Assembly (NCBI GenBank): GCA_016699535.1
Contig: CP064980.1
Location: 3,108,001-3,172,000 of the forward strand
Reading direction: 5' to 3'
DNA length: 64,000 bases
Source: Myxococcales bacterium
Lineage (GTDB): Bacteria; Myxococcota_A; Polyangia; Polyangiales; GCA-016699535
In this document: in pieces, positions 8,529 through 17,136 of the stretch
Layout of the letters: each line of letters begins with the position of its first letter
Position numbering within the stretch: position 1 is the stretch's first letter
Position numbers and translations under genes: made by a program
The notes under the pieces: model-generated
What the model was told of the DNA's origin: nothing
Databases searched by the model: none
The model's input: the letters and a program-made list of their open reading frames with translations, nothing else

Positions 8529-8855
8529 TCAGAAGAAACCAGCTAGTTTTAGCGCAATAACGAAAGCGTAGAGCACCAAAGACTCAATAAGCGCTAGCCC
8601 CAAAAGCATTGGCGTAAAAATCTTGCCCGATGCATTTGGATTTCGAGCAATGCCATCAAGTGCAGTTGCCGAAGCTTTGCCCTGACCCAAAGCACCACCA
8701 AACGCGGCGATACCAATAGCCAATCCAGCAGCAAGATAGGAAATCGCCTGCTGACTGAACTCATTGGCTGGAGCGCCACCCATTTGAGCAAAGGCAGGCA
8801 TTGCCACCATTGCTGTCCCACAAAACACCAAACATTGCCTCATCATTTTTTTCAT
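8529..8855 (-). CDS. atpE: ATP synthase F0 subunit c with signal peptide
   Basis: The rotor-ring c subunit (108 residues from the ATG at 8855, against about 75-90 usually). A signal-peptide-like start (MKKMMRQ..., cut after AFAQ) precedes the two-helix hairpin with the RNPNA polar loop. The ion-binding carboxylate is E91. Q58, S92 and Y96 stand at the same spacing to E91 as Q32, S66 and Y70 to E65 in the Na+-binding Ilyobacter c subunit, so Na+ coordination is conceivable; position V63 is Leu here and the Pro of the PxxxQ motif is absent. It follows atpB by 10 bases and is followed by a strong terminator, so F1 genes lie elsewhere. Confidence 0.95.
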   Translation of the reverse strand: MKKMMRQCLVFCGTAMVAMPAFAQMGGAPANEFSQQAISYLAAGLAIGIAAFGGALGQGKASATALDGIARNPNASGKIFTPMLLGLALIESLVLYAFVIALKLAGFF

Positions 8856-8865
8856 CGAAAACTCC

Positions 8866-9660
8866 TTAGTGTTCCCCGTGTTCAATCGCCAAAGCGATAT
8901 AAACTGTTGAAAGCAAACAAAAGACCACCGTCTGAACGACGACGACCAACGACCCCAGTACCATCACCAAAACAGGCACTGGGATAAACACACCAACCAC
9001 ACCAAGCCCACCCACTACCAAGCCAAGAATAACGGTAAGCAACGTATGGTCAGCAAACATATTTCCCATCAAGCGAATCGACAGCGACATGGGTCGCACG
9101 ATATGACTGATGGTTTCAATCACGAACATCAATAGCATCAAAGGAAGGGCATACCACTTAATAATCGGACCTAGGAAGTGCTTAAAATAAGCAATGCCGT
9201 GCTCTCTGATACCAAAGATATGTGTCGAAAAGAAAATCACCGAGGCGCAAGCCAAAGTCGTATTGAGCGAATCGGTCGGTGGCGAAAAACCTGGAACTAG
9301 GCCGAGGGAGTTTGAAACTAAAATAAAAAGCGCGCAGGTACCGATGAGCGGCAGAAAAAACTTCGCCGCCTTTTTGCCCATCATTTCGGTCATCGAGCCA
9401 TAGACCATTTGCACCACGAGCTCGATAAACACAGCTGCGCTAAAGGTATCCTCGGGCACGAGTGCTTTTTCGGTGTCTGCAACCTTCTTGTAGGTAAGGA
9501 AGCCCAGGAAGGTCAATAAGAGCAATACAAAAACGGCGCCAAACACGTGACCCACGGGGACCGATTGGTGAGCAATCCAAGTCTCACCGAAGCCCTGCGC
9601 AGCACGTTCGACATCCTTAAAAAAAGGAAGAAAATTAAACCAAGTTTGACCGTGTGGCAT
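8866..9660 (-). CDS. atpB: ATP synthase F0 subunit a
   Basis: F0 subunit a (264 residues), the stator channel that passes ions to the c ring. Five to six membrane helices are present. The essential stator arginine is in the typical context SLSIRLMGNMFADH (helix 4) and the last helix ends TVYIALAIEHGEH. It sits between a small AtpI-like gene and atpE in the usual order, with 4-10 base gaps, so one transcript is likely. No subunit b or delta gene follows; the operon is F0 a/c only. Confidence 0.96.
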   Translation of the reverse strand: MPHGQTWFNFLPFFKDVERAAQGFGETWIAHQSVPVGHVFGAVFVLLLLTFLGFLTYKKVADTEKALVPEDTFSAAVFIELVVQMVYGSMTEMMGKKAAKFFLPLIGTCALFILVSNSLGLVPGFSPPTDSLNTTLACASVIFFSTHIFGIREHGIAYFKHFLGPIIKWYALPLMLLMFVIETISHIVRPMSLSIRLMGNMFADHTLLTVILGLVVGGLGVVGVFIPVPVLVMVLGSLVVVVQTVVFCLLSTVYIALAIEHGEH

Positions 9661-9664
9661 CGTT

Positions 9665-10039
9665 TTACTCTCCCTCTTCCAGCGAGGAGCCGGCGTTGTT
9701 TATCAGACTCCCGGCAAGAATGCCAACGACCATGGTGCTAAGACCGACAATAAAGCCCAAAGGATGCAATTTTAAGCTAGAAAGTGCGATCGCCATGAGC
9801 AAAAACAGGGCACTCATCTTTAGAACATAGATAAAAACGACTGCGGCTGGAGCCAGGCTCTGGCGGCTAAGCCTTTTGCCGAGCCAACGAAGAGCAGCCC
9901 AGTTGGCGGCACCAAGCAGACAGCCAGCGCACAGGCCAAGAGCAGTCTGGACGCCGAAAAGCAGACCACAAGCCAGGGCCAAAAAGGCGCCCAGCCCAAG
10001 AATCCAAATAAAAACAGCGTCTTTTTTTAGGATTTCCAT
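9665..10039 (-). CDS. ATP synthase-associated membrane protein, AtpI-like
   Basis: A small membrane protein of about 124 residues with four predicted helices, in the position of the atpI (subunit I / AtpR-type) gene. It begins MEILKKDAVFIWILG and has a conserved-looking GLCAGCLLGAANWAALRWL segment, typical of ATP synthase subunit I proteins, which assist c-ring assembly or Mg2+ supply. The start at 10039 is one base past the stop of the preceding gene. Family assignment rests on topology and context more than on strong motifs. Confidence 0.75.
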   Translation of the reverse strand: MEILKKDAVFIWILGLGAFLALACGLLFGVQTALGLCAGCLLGAANWAALRWLGKRLSRQSLAPAAVVFIYVLKMSALFLLMAIALSSLKLHPLGFIVGLSTMVVGILAGSLINNAGSSLEEGE

Positions 10040-10040
10040 G

Positions 10041-10274
10041 TCACATCTTGTCCAAATCAACGGTTTTCGCCAAACGATACAAAGCGCGAAAACCCGTTAT
10101 ACAGCCCAATACCAAGCCAGTGATCTTCAAATAGGGGTTTGTACCAAAATGATTATCCAACCAACGACCGACGAGGTAGCCAACCACCATGGCAAGCACC
10201 AATTCCAAGCCCACAATGCTCACTCGCGCTGCGACTTTGAGCTGCTCTCGCCCTTCTGGGTCTATTAATGGCAT
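10041..10274 (-). CDS. AtpZ/AtpI-family small membrane protein
   Basis: A 77-residue protein with two hydrophobic helices separated by a short loop (GYLVGRWLDNHFGTNPYLKI), the typical AtpZ/AtpI pattern found at the head of F0F1 operons. The family is thought to form a small complex aiding ATP synthase assembly or Ca2+/Mg2+ transport. I prefer the ATG at 10274; a TTG at 10292 is possible. It is the first gene of the F0 cluster, 89 bases downstream of hemL on the same strand. Confidence 0.85.
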   Translation of the reverse strand: MPLIDPEGREQLKVAARVSIVGLELVLAMVVGYLVGRWLDNHFGTNPYLKITGLVLGCITGFRALYRLAKTVDLDKM

Positions 10275-10362
10275 ATTGGACCGTTTTCCCAACCCTTTAC
10301 CGGCGATAGGCAGACACTAGTACCTCGACGTGGCGCTGGGTAGCATGGGGTCACTTATAGGG

Positions 10363-11661
10363 TCAAGCCGACTGTTTTAGACGCAAAAAAGCTTTTTCCA
10401 TCGCTTTTTTAGTTAGGCTAAGCACCTCAGCATCATGGCAAATCGAGACAAAGGCGGCCTCGAACTGCGAGGGCGGCCAATAGACACCTTCCTGCAATAG
10501 GCTCCGATGCCATTGGGCAAAGGCTTTCGTGTCGCAAGCCGATGCATCATCCCAGTGCCGCACCGGACCTTTGGTGAAAAACACAGTTAGCATGGAAGCC
10601 ACACGTTGCACGCACACTGTCACGCCAACTTGGTTTGCGGCCTCGAGAATGTCTCGCTCTAGTTGAGCACCTGTCTTTTCAAGGGTCTCGTAGACTGCGG
10701 AGCGCTTGAGCTGACTCAGCATTGCGATGCCCGCCGCGGTCGCCAAAGGATTTCCGCTTAAGGTGCCTGCTTGATAGACCGGTCCCAAGGGAGCAACCTT
10801 TTGCATCATTTCGGAACGTCCTCCGTACGCGCCAACCGGAAGGCCTCCTCCAACGATTTTTCCAAAACAACTTAAATCAGGACGAACACCATAACGAGCT
10901 TGCGCACCCCCGTGATGCACACGAAAACCCGTCATCACTTCATCAAACACCAACACCACACCCGCTTCGCTACAAAGCTCACGCAGCCCTTGAAGATAGC
11001 CTTCCTGAGGAGGTACGCAGCCCATATTTCCTGCTACCGGCTCGATAATCAGAGCCGCAATGTTGTCCTTGTGCGCCGTAAAGACCTGCCTAACCGCTTC
11101 AATGTCATTGTAAGGCACAAGTACGGTCAGTTCGGCAAAGGCCTTCGGCACCCCGGCGCTGTCCGGACTGCCTAAAGTGGCTGCTCCACTACCCGCTTTG
11201 ACCAGCAGATAATCAGCTCCACCGTGGTAGCAACCAACGCATTTCACAATCATATCCCGGCCAGTAAAGCCGCGCGCCACGCGCAGTGCACCCATCACCG
11301 CTTCGGTTCCGCTGTTGGTCAGGCGCAGCATTTCCATGCTCGGCACCGCCTCGTTAATTAGCCGCGCAAGGTCAAGCTCGGCCTCCGTCGGAGCACCAAA
11401 GCTCGTACTGCGCTCAGCAGCGTCTTTGACGGCTGCGATGACATGAGGCTCCGCATGCCCCAAGATCATCGGTCCCCATGAACCGATGTAGTCAATATAC
11501 GAATTGCCATCGACATCTTTGAGCCAAGCGCCTTTGCCGCTTTTCATCACCACCGGTTCGCCACCCACCGCAGCAAAGGCTCGGACGGGCGAATTGACAC
11601 CACCAGGTATCAATTGCCGCGATTGCTCATAGATCGAAAGGGATTTTAAGTCCGCACCCAT
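10363..11661 (-). CDS. hemL: Glutamate-1-semialdehyde 2,1-aminomutase
   Basis: HemL (432 residues) converts glutamate-1-semialdehyde to 5-aminolevulinate in the C5 heme pathway, using PLP. The family start (IPGGVNSPVRAF), the NSGTEAVMGALRVARG motif, the DEVMTGFR PLP-aspartate motif and the active-site lysine region (CFGKIVGGGLPVGAYGG) are all visible. The ATG at 11661 has GGAGG eight bases upstream, so the extra 19 residues of the longer frame are rejected. It is the first of a same-strand run with the F0 genes. Confidence 0.97.
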   Translation of the reverse strand: MGADLKSLSIYEQSRQLIPGGVNSPVRAFAAVGGEPVVMKSGKGAWLKDVDGNSYIDYIGSWGPMILGHAEPHVIAAVKDAAERSTSFGAPTEAELDLARLINEAVPSMEMLRLTNSGTEAVMGALRVARGFTGRDMIVKCVGCYHGGADYLLVKAGSGAATLGSPDSAGVPKAFAELTVLVPYNDIEAVRQVFTAHKDNIAALIIEPVAGNMGCVPPQEGYLQGLRELCSEAGVVLVFDEVMTGFRVHHGGAQARYGVRPDLSCFGKIVGGGLPVGAYGGRSEMMQKVAPLGPVYQAGTLSGNPLATAAGIAMLSQLKRSAVYETLEKTGAQLERDILEAANQVGVTVCVQRVASMLTVFFTKGPVRHWDDASACDTKAFAQWHRSLLQEGVYWPPSQFEAAFVSICHDAEVLSLTKKAMEKAFLRLKQSA

Positions 11662-11866
11662 ACTCTTGCCTCCAGGACGCACTCGTGGGTATCCCGTCTT
11701 GGGTCTACCTTGCGCCACCTGAACTACACTATCTAACCTATTTTAGAAAAGTCACTTCCAGCTCATGTTCAGAAAACGTGGATAAAACTTAGCGCTCCCC
11801 CCGTGTTTTTCTATATTCTCTCAAGGTCTTGGCAGCTGAATTGAAAAAAACGGATACTTGTCATCA

Positions 11867-12109
11867 TCATTGAAAACGGCTTCGGAATAAATACAGAACG
11901 AAACTGTTCTGCCCTACAGCGGGCATAAGGGAGAAAATGGCCATCCAATCGTCTTTGGGGACCCCAGATAGAGCAAGACAAGCGACGGTTTCCCCTTTTG
12001 ATATGGCTGGCTCTATGTGCACACGGGCTCGAGGAAAATACCGAAGTGGCCTTGCCACGCCTTTGAATCGGTGGCATTCGCGCAGCCAAGCTAAAAGTTC
12101 ATCCCGCAT
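11867..12109 (-). CDS. Possible small protein of unknown function
   Basis: An 80-residue ORF in the hemL-sulP gap. Its sequence looks protein-like (a Trp/Arg-rich start, then VACLALSGVPKDDWMAIFSL), but I recognise no family and see no clear ribosome binding site. Its ATG shares the CATG tetramer with the ATG of the plus-strand ORF at 12108, so the two would start back to back. It could be a remnant or a chance ORF. Confidence 0.28.
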   Translation of the reverse strand: MRDELLAWLRECHRFKGVARPLRYFPRARVHIEPAISKGETVACLALSGVPKDDWMAIFSLMPAVGQNSFVLYLFRSRFQ

Positions 12110-12509
12110 GAAACGCCATAGAACCCCAAAGCATCAGAGCAACTGCAGCAACAAGCTCTTTGCTAGCGTTGCAGTAACTATAGCGTTTGCCGTTGGCCTC
12201 TTTTTATCAAGCGCTGTTCACCACCAACGTTTTGACGCCGGCTATCACCACAGCCTTAGCGACTCTTCGAACCAAGCATCGCTCAGCCAGCGTAATAATT
12301 ATCGCTACGCCTATGCGACCATTTCAAGTAGCTCTGAAGAAGCCGGTTCTGAGGAAGAAAACAACGAAACACAAAAAACCCGTCGTGCAGACGATATCCT
12401 AGTCCAACCAACGGCTGAGTTCGTGCTTTTCTTTGAGCGCGCCCTGAGTGGTTCAGAGGACTATCAGCCGTCGGAGCGACATGCTCCTCGCGCACCCCCC
12501 TGCGCCTGA
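12108..12509 (+). CDS. Possible single-pass membrane protein of unknown function
   Basis: A 133-residue ORF starting MKRHRTPKHQ, followed by one hydrophobic helix (ASVAVTIAFAVGLFLSSAV) and a polar Ser/Glu/Asn-rich tail. This is a plausible anchored periplasmic protein with no recognisable domain. No Shine-Dalgarno sequence is evident. The frame is open further upstream to 11937. It precedes the sulP-dab operon by about 100 bases and might be co-transcribed with it. Apart from this ORF and the one opposite, the 946-bp gap between hemL and sulP holds only a hairpin. Confidence 0.35.
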   Translation: MKRHRTPKHQSNCSNKLFASVAVTIAFAVGLFLSSAVHHQRFDAGYHHSLSDSSNQASLSQRNNYRYAYATISSSSEEAGSEEENNETQKTRRADDILVQPTAEFVLFFERALSGSEDYQPSERHAPRAPPCA

Positions 12510-12536
12510 CGAGAATTCCCTAACGAAATTTTCGTC
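12508..12536 (+). promoter_or_regulatory. Hairpin upstream of the sulP-dab operon
   Basis: Arms 12508-12517 and 12527-12536 pair over ten bases (one G-U) around a 9-base loop, about 70 bases before the sulP start. No T-run follows. It may be part of the 5' untranslated leader of the inorganic-carbon operon or a protein-binding site; this is inferred from position. Confidence 0.3.
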
Positions 12537-12607
12537 TCCAGCAGGTCGGTTGATGCAAGTCCTAGATGCTCAGGGGTACATTCATTTGTTAATGCGTGAG
12601 GAGAAAT

Positions 12608-14203
12608 ATGTCTCAGAAACTATGGTCTGCGCAGACACGTAGCACACTCAAAGATGATTTTAAGTCAGGTTTTTTGGTCTTCCTTATTGCCTTACCTCTG
12701 TGCCTTGGCATTGCCATGGCAAGTGGTTTTCCGCCAGTTGCGGGCGTACTGACCGCAATTGTCGGCGGCGTCGTTGTGACCTTCCTTGGAAGTTCACGAC
12801 TAACAATCAAAGGGCCTGCTGCAGGCCTTATTGTTGTCGCGCTTGGTTGCGTGCAAGAGCTTGGCGGTGGTGACCTTCATACGGGGTATAAACGAGCGCT
12901 CGCTGTTGGCGTAGCTGCAGCAGCGCTCCAGATCTTATTTGCTTTGATGCGTATGGCCTCGATAGGCGTCGTGATGTCGCCATCCGTCGTTCACGGCATG
13001 CTTGCCGCGATTGGCGTTATCATCGTCTCAAAGCAAGCGCACACCCTTGTTGGCGTTGCTCCGCATGCAAAAGGGCCGCTTGCCCTACTCGCCGAGATTC
13101 CACAGAGCATCGTCCGCGCCAATCCTGAGATTCTCATTCTTGGATTTTTATCACTCATCATACTTTTCGGGCTCCCTTACATTCGCACGAAATGGGCCAA
13201 AGCAATTCCTGCGCCCATACTGGTTCTCGCCGTTACGGTGCCACTTGGGCTTGTGTTCGGACTCGACCACCCACACGACTATTGGCTTTTACACGGCCAC
13301 TTTCACGTCGGACCGGAGTACTTGGTTCAACTCCCAGGGGCTTTGATCAATGCCATCGCATTTCCGGATTTTTCAATGCTGTTTAGCTCAGCATCGTTGA
13401 AGTATATTGCTATGTTTTCGTTGGTCGGGACCATCGAATCAACACTAAGTGTCATTGCAGTTGATGCCCTGGACCCAGCGAAAGACCGCTCTAACCTGAA
13501 CAAGGATCTACTCGGAGTCGGTGTGGGTAATCTTATTTCCGCTATGATCGGCGGTCTTCCAATGATCTCTGAAATCGTTCGTAGTAAGGCGAATATCGAT
13601 GCAGGAGCCAAATCGAGTTTTTCGAATTTTTTCCACGGCGTATTTCTTCTTCTCTTTGTCGCACTCGTGCCCCAGTTGCTTCATGAAATCCCGCTTTCAG
13701 CACTCGCCGCAATGCTGATTTACACGGGTTTCCGCTTGGCTTCACCCTCGCAGTTGGTCCACATCAAGCAAATCGGAATGGATCAACTTGCGTTGTTTGT
13801 GACCACCCTTTTGGTGACTTTGGCAACGGATCTGCTCGTCGGTGTTGCTTCCGGCATAGCGCTGAAGCTGATTCTTCATTACCTACGAGGGGTACCCCTC
13901 TCTTCGGTATTTCGCACGCGCATAGAAAGCAAACAAGAGGGATCCGACCTGGAGATAAAAATGTACGGAGCTGCGATCTTTACAAGTTTGCTTCCGCTTA
14001 CGCGTGCGATCGGGGAGCTTGGCCCAGCAACCAAACGCGTACTTTTGGACCTATCGGAGGTCGCGGTGGTTGATCACACCTTCCTCTCTCGTCTACACGG
14101 AATGGCAGCGGAATGGCCTCATACAGAACTTGTACTGGTAGGTATGGACAAACTGCAAGCAACATCATCTCATGCGCTAGCTACGCGCAGGAAGCAAAAA
14201 TGA
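12608..14203 (+). CDS. SulP (SLC26) family anion transporter with STAS domain
   Basis: A SulP/SLC26 anion transporter of 531 residues. The first half shows the family start (KSGFLVFLIALPLCLGIAMASGFPP and GLIVVALG helices); about 10-12 membrane helices precede a C-terminal STAS domain (about 440-531, with RVLLDLSEVAVVDHTFLSRLHG). The ATG at 12608 has AGGAGA five bases upstream. It heads an operon in which the next start codon overlaps its stop (ATGA), so translation is coupled to dabA. SulP proteins carry sulfate or bicarbonate; coupling to dabA makes HCO3- the likely substrate here, which is inference. Confidence 0.93.
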   Translation: MSQKLWSAQTRSTLKDDFKSGFLVFLIALPLCLGIAMASGFPPVAGVLTAIVGGVVVTFLGSSRLTIKGPAAGLIVVALGCVQELGGGDLHTGYKRALAVGVAAAALQILFALMRMASIGVVMSPSVVHGMLAAIGVIIVSKQAHTLVGVAPHAKGPLALLAEIPQSIVRANPEILILGFLSLIILFGLPYIRTKWAKAIPAPILVLAVTVPLGLVFGLDHPHDYWLLHGHFHVGPEYLVQLPGALINAIAFPDFSMLFSSASLKYIAMFSLVGTIESTLSVIAVDALDPAKDRSNLNKDLLGVGVGNLISAMIGGLPMISEIVRSKANIDAGAKSSFSNFFHGVFLLLFVALVPQLLHEIPLSALAAMLIYTGFRLASPSQLVHIKQIGMDQLALFVTTLLVTLATDLLVGVASGIALKLILHYLRGVPLSSVFRTRIESKQEGSDLEIKMYGAAIFTSLLPLTRAIGELGPATKRVLLDLSEVAVVDHTFLSRLHGMAAEWPHTELVLVGMDKLQATSSHALATRRKQK

Positions 14204-17136
14204 TTCGTGTAATGGAGAACGAGGCCCTGCTGGCTAAGTTCTTCCCAGACAATGTTCCTTCGCTCGAGGCGATGCTCGAGCAAGCTGCAAAACTTCTTCC
14301 AGAACAAGCAGTGTTGCAGTGGTTCGTCCACCACAACACCTTGCATTCGTTTGAGCATCTGGAGTTTGAAAAAGCAGTCATCACGGCATCCGCCAAACTG
14401 GGAACGGAAGCCTTCCAATCCGAGGCGAAATACCGAGACTTCATGGCAAGTGGGCGCATCATAGAAGCCGACCTCGACTTTGCCTTGCAGCCATCGGAGC
14501 AGCGCGACGAGGCCGAGCTCTTTGTGGGCGGCCCGACTGTCTATGCCTTTCGAAAAATGCGCTTGAAGCATCTTTTTGAGATTCCGCAAGGTTCCGCCTT
14601 AAATTGGCTGTTAAGCGAAGGCAATATCAAAAAGGAGATTCAGCAGGACGTCGCCCCGGAACGCAAAGCACAGCTTCTGGAACAAGCTAAGTTTCGATTT
14701 GGCGAACTCCCAGCAGCGACTCAGGAAGCATTGTTGCTCGAGAGTTTGTGGAATGCGCTGCACAATGCCACCGCAGAGACTCACACGGAAAAGCCCCTCC
14801 CGCGTCGACGTGATCAAATCTTAGAGCTCTTTGGCATCGATACCGATGATTGGGTTCACTCGATGATGATTCGCCTTGCCGGAGCCTATCTTGATCAGGG
14901 ACTGGCGTACTGGTCGATGCCAAATCGGGAAAGAGGCTTTTTGAATGCTTTCCGTAGTCTCTATAGTTTGCCCTATGGTCCCCCCGATCGCTGGCGCAGA
15001 GCTTTGAGCGAACTGTTGAAGCAGCAACATGGATGGTCTGCCGAGCAAACCGTGCGTTGGACACTGCAGGAACTTTCCGTGCCGGAACATCTGTGGCCGA
15101 CTTATATCGAAAAAACCTTGCTTTCATTGCGAGGCTGGGCCGGTATGTTTAGGCAGTTCGAGCTGGATCCGAAAAAAGCACCCGTTAAAGCATGGCCTGC
15201 TACTTTGATGGACTATCTTGCGGTGCAACTCATTTTGGATCTGCTGGCCGTTCGTTACGCGCTAAAGGAGCAACTTGGCGACGAGAGTGCTTTTGAGAAA
15301 ATCGAGCAAATCCTGTCCGAAAAAATGTCACGCGTTGAGAACGCTGAAAAAGATTTGAGCCTTGTATACGAAGCTTTTGTACTTGCTCAGCATTCTGATT
15401 TAAATCTTGGCGTCTTTTTTGATTTACGAAACTGCGCATGTTGGCTTGACGAAGTAAAGCGCTTCAACACATTGGAAAGAAAACGTCTGCTGCAACGTGC
15501 CTTTGAACATCGGCACCTGGTGCACATTCTCGACACCCTGCAGGTGGCGGAGCCCATTGAGCCCCAAAATACGCCAGCGGCATTTCAAGCAGTCTTCTGC
15601 ATTGACGATCGAGAAGAATCATATCGTCGACATCTTGAAGAAGTCGACCCTTCCTTTGACACCTACGGCTACCCAGGCTTTTTCGGCGTAGCCATGGCCT
15701 ATCAAGGCCCCACAGACGTCCGTCCGCGTGCGCTGTGCCCCGTGTCCATGCAGGCCACGCACTTTGTACAAGTCGTTCAGGACCAGAAAAACAAATCCAT
15801 CTTCTCGCACTGGCATCACATGTTGTTCGTCGGTAGTTCAACCTTGATCCGCGGATTTATCATTACGCTGTTTGGAAGCTTAGCGGCAATCCCCCTCATC
15901 TTCACGGTGCTCTTTCCGAGGCTGTTCGCCTCATTGATCGCGGGATGGAGCCCATCGATAAGAAAAGGCGACCGCTTGCTCTATGAACGCCAGAACAACA
16001 TCAAAGAAAGCGACTTGCCCATTGGCTACACCCATGAGGAAATGGCCAACGTGGTAGAAAAAATGTTGAGAGAAACAGGTTTGGAAAACAAACTCTCAAA
16101 CCTTGTCTTTTTAGTTGGTCACGGATCCATCAGCGTTAACAATCCACACCTTGCAGCCTACGGCTGTGGCGCAACCGCAGGAGGCTCGGGAGGGTCGAAC
16201 GCTCGCGTGTGCGCCTCCATGGCCAATCATCCTCGAGTCCGCGAGATCTTGGCGAGTCGCGGCTTGCCGATTCCTCAAAACACCCACTTTATTGGATGCC
16301 TACACGATACCTGCACGGACGATGTGTTTTTGTTTGATGAAGAGGATGTTCCGTCGGAGCATGAAGCCGCTATAGCGCGCGCGAAAAAAGCATTTGGCGA
16401 AACAGGTCTGCGAAATTCCAAAGAGCGCTGTCGTTTGTTTGGCGTCGTTTCCACCTCGATATCACCCAAACAAGCGAAAGCCATCGTGCATCGCCGCTCC
16501 ATTGACCTTTCGGAACCGCGCCCCGAATACAATCACACGAAAAATTCGTTGTGCATTGTCGGACAGCGCAAATGGACACGCGGCCTTTTCCTCGATCAAC
16601 GTGCTTTTCTTGTGTCCTACGATCCAAAGGCGGATCCAAGCGGGGAGCGACTCGAAGAGGTGCTTATGGGTAGTGTGCCCGTCGGCGTTGGCATCAACCT
16701 CGAGTATTTTTTCTCACACGTGGACAACCGAATCTATGGCGCCGGCTCGAAGCTTCCTCATAACATCACGGGACTCTTCGCCGTTATGGATGGGCATGCA
16801 TCGGATTTACGCACAGGGCTTTACCAGCAAATGATCGAGATTCATGAAGCAGTACGTATGGTCTCCGTCATCCAAGCGTCTCCTCAGGTTCTAAAATCAG
16901 TCATGAAAAACCGTCCTGGCATTGAAAACTTGGTTAAAAACAAATGGCTCGAGCTTGTGGCTTGGGATCCAGAAAACCAAGCTATCTCCTGGTTCAAAGA
17001 TGGCGAGTTTCAAGACTATGTACCAGAATCTGATCTTGTGCCTCTGTACAAAGACTCGTTGGACTATTGCGAAAACACACGCCTGTCCCTTCCCTTTGCC
17101 AAAAGAACTTGTTCTGCTGACGAAAGGCAGGTCTAG
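14200..17136 (+). CDS. dabA: Inorganic carbon transporter subunit DabA (DUF2309)
   Basis: DabA (978 residues from the ATG overlapping the sulP stop) is the carbonic-anhydrase-like cytoplasmic subunit of the DAB energy-coupled CO2-hydrating pump. The beta-CA-like zinc site is intact: C467 and D469 with R471 (CIDDRE), H641 in VGHGS and C656 in YGCGA. The 15-residue spacing between the last two ligands equals that of H524 and C539 in Halothiobacillus DabA2. Length is within the family's range. dabB follows immediately (TAG then ATG). The longer frame start at 14113 lies inside sulP and is rejected. Confidence 0.95.
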   Translation: MIRVMENEALLAKFFPDNVPSLEAMLEQAAKLLPEQAVLQWFVHHNTLHSFEHLEFEKAVITASAKLGTEAFQSEAKYRDFMASGRIIEADLDFALQPSEQRDEAELFVGGPTVYAFRKMRLKHLFEIPQGSALNWLLSEGNIKKEIQQDVAPERKAQLLEQAKFRFGELPAATQEALLLESLWNALHNATAETHTEKPLPRRRDQILELFGIDTDDWVHSMMIRLAGAYLDQGLAYWSMPNRERGFLNAFRSLYSLPYGPPDRWRRALSELLKQQHGWSAEQTVRWTLQELSVPEHLWPTYIEKTLLSLRGWAGMFRQFELDPKKAPVKAWPATLMDYLAVQLILDLLAVRYALKEQLGDESAFEKIEQILSEKMSRVENAEKDLSLVYEAFVLAQHSDLNLGVFFDLRNCACWLDEVKRFNTLERKRLLQRAFEHRHLVHILDTLQVAEPIEPQNTPAAFQAVFCIDDREESYRRHLEEVDPSFDTYGYPGFFGVAMAYQGPTDVRPRALCPVSMQATHFVQVVQDQKNKSIFSHWHHMLFVGSSTLIRGFIITLFGSLAAIPLIFTVLFPRLFASLIAGWSPSIRKGDRLLYERQNNIKESDLPIGYTHEEMANVVEKMLRETGLENKLSNLVFLVGHGSISVNNPHLAAYGCGATAGGSGGSNARVCASMANHPRVREILASRGLPIPQNTHFIGCLHDTCTDDVFLFDEEDVPSEHEAAIARAKKAFGETGLRNSKERCRLFGVVSTSISPKQAKAIVHRRSIDLSEPRPEYNHTKNSLCIVGQRKWTRGLFLDQRAFLVSYDPKADPSGERLEEVLMGSVPVGVGINLEYFFSHVDNRIYGAGSKLPHNITGLFAVMDGHASDLRTGLYQQMIEIHEAVRMVSVIQASPQVLKSVMKNRPGIENLVKNKWLELVAWDPENQAISWFKDGEFQDYVPESDLVPLYKDSLDYCENTRLSLPFAKRTCSADERQV

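Noticed and set aside
14113..14199. Upstream extension of dabA
   Set aside because: It lies inside sulP; the ATGA overlap at 14200 is the natural start and matches the usual dabA N-terminus.
15464..15841. Minus-strand ORF inside dabA
   Set aside because: A shadow of dabA, whose frame is conserved in detail (Zn ligands).
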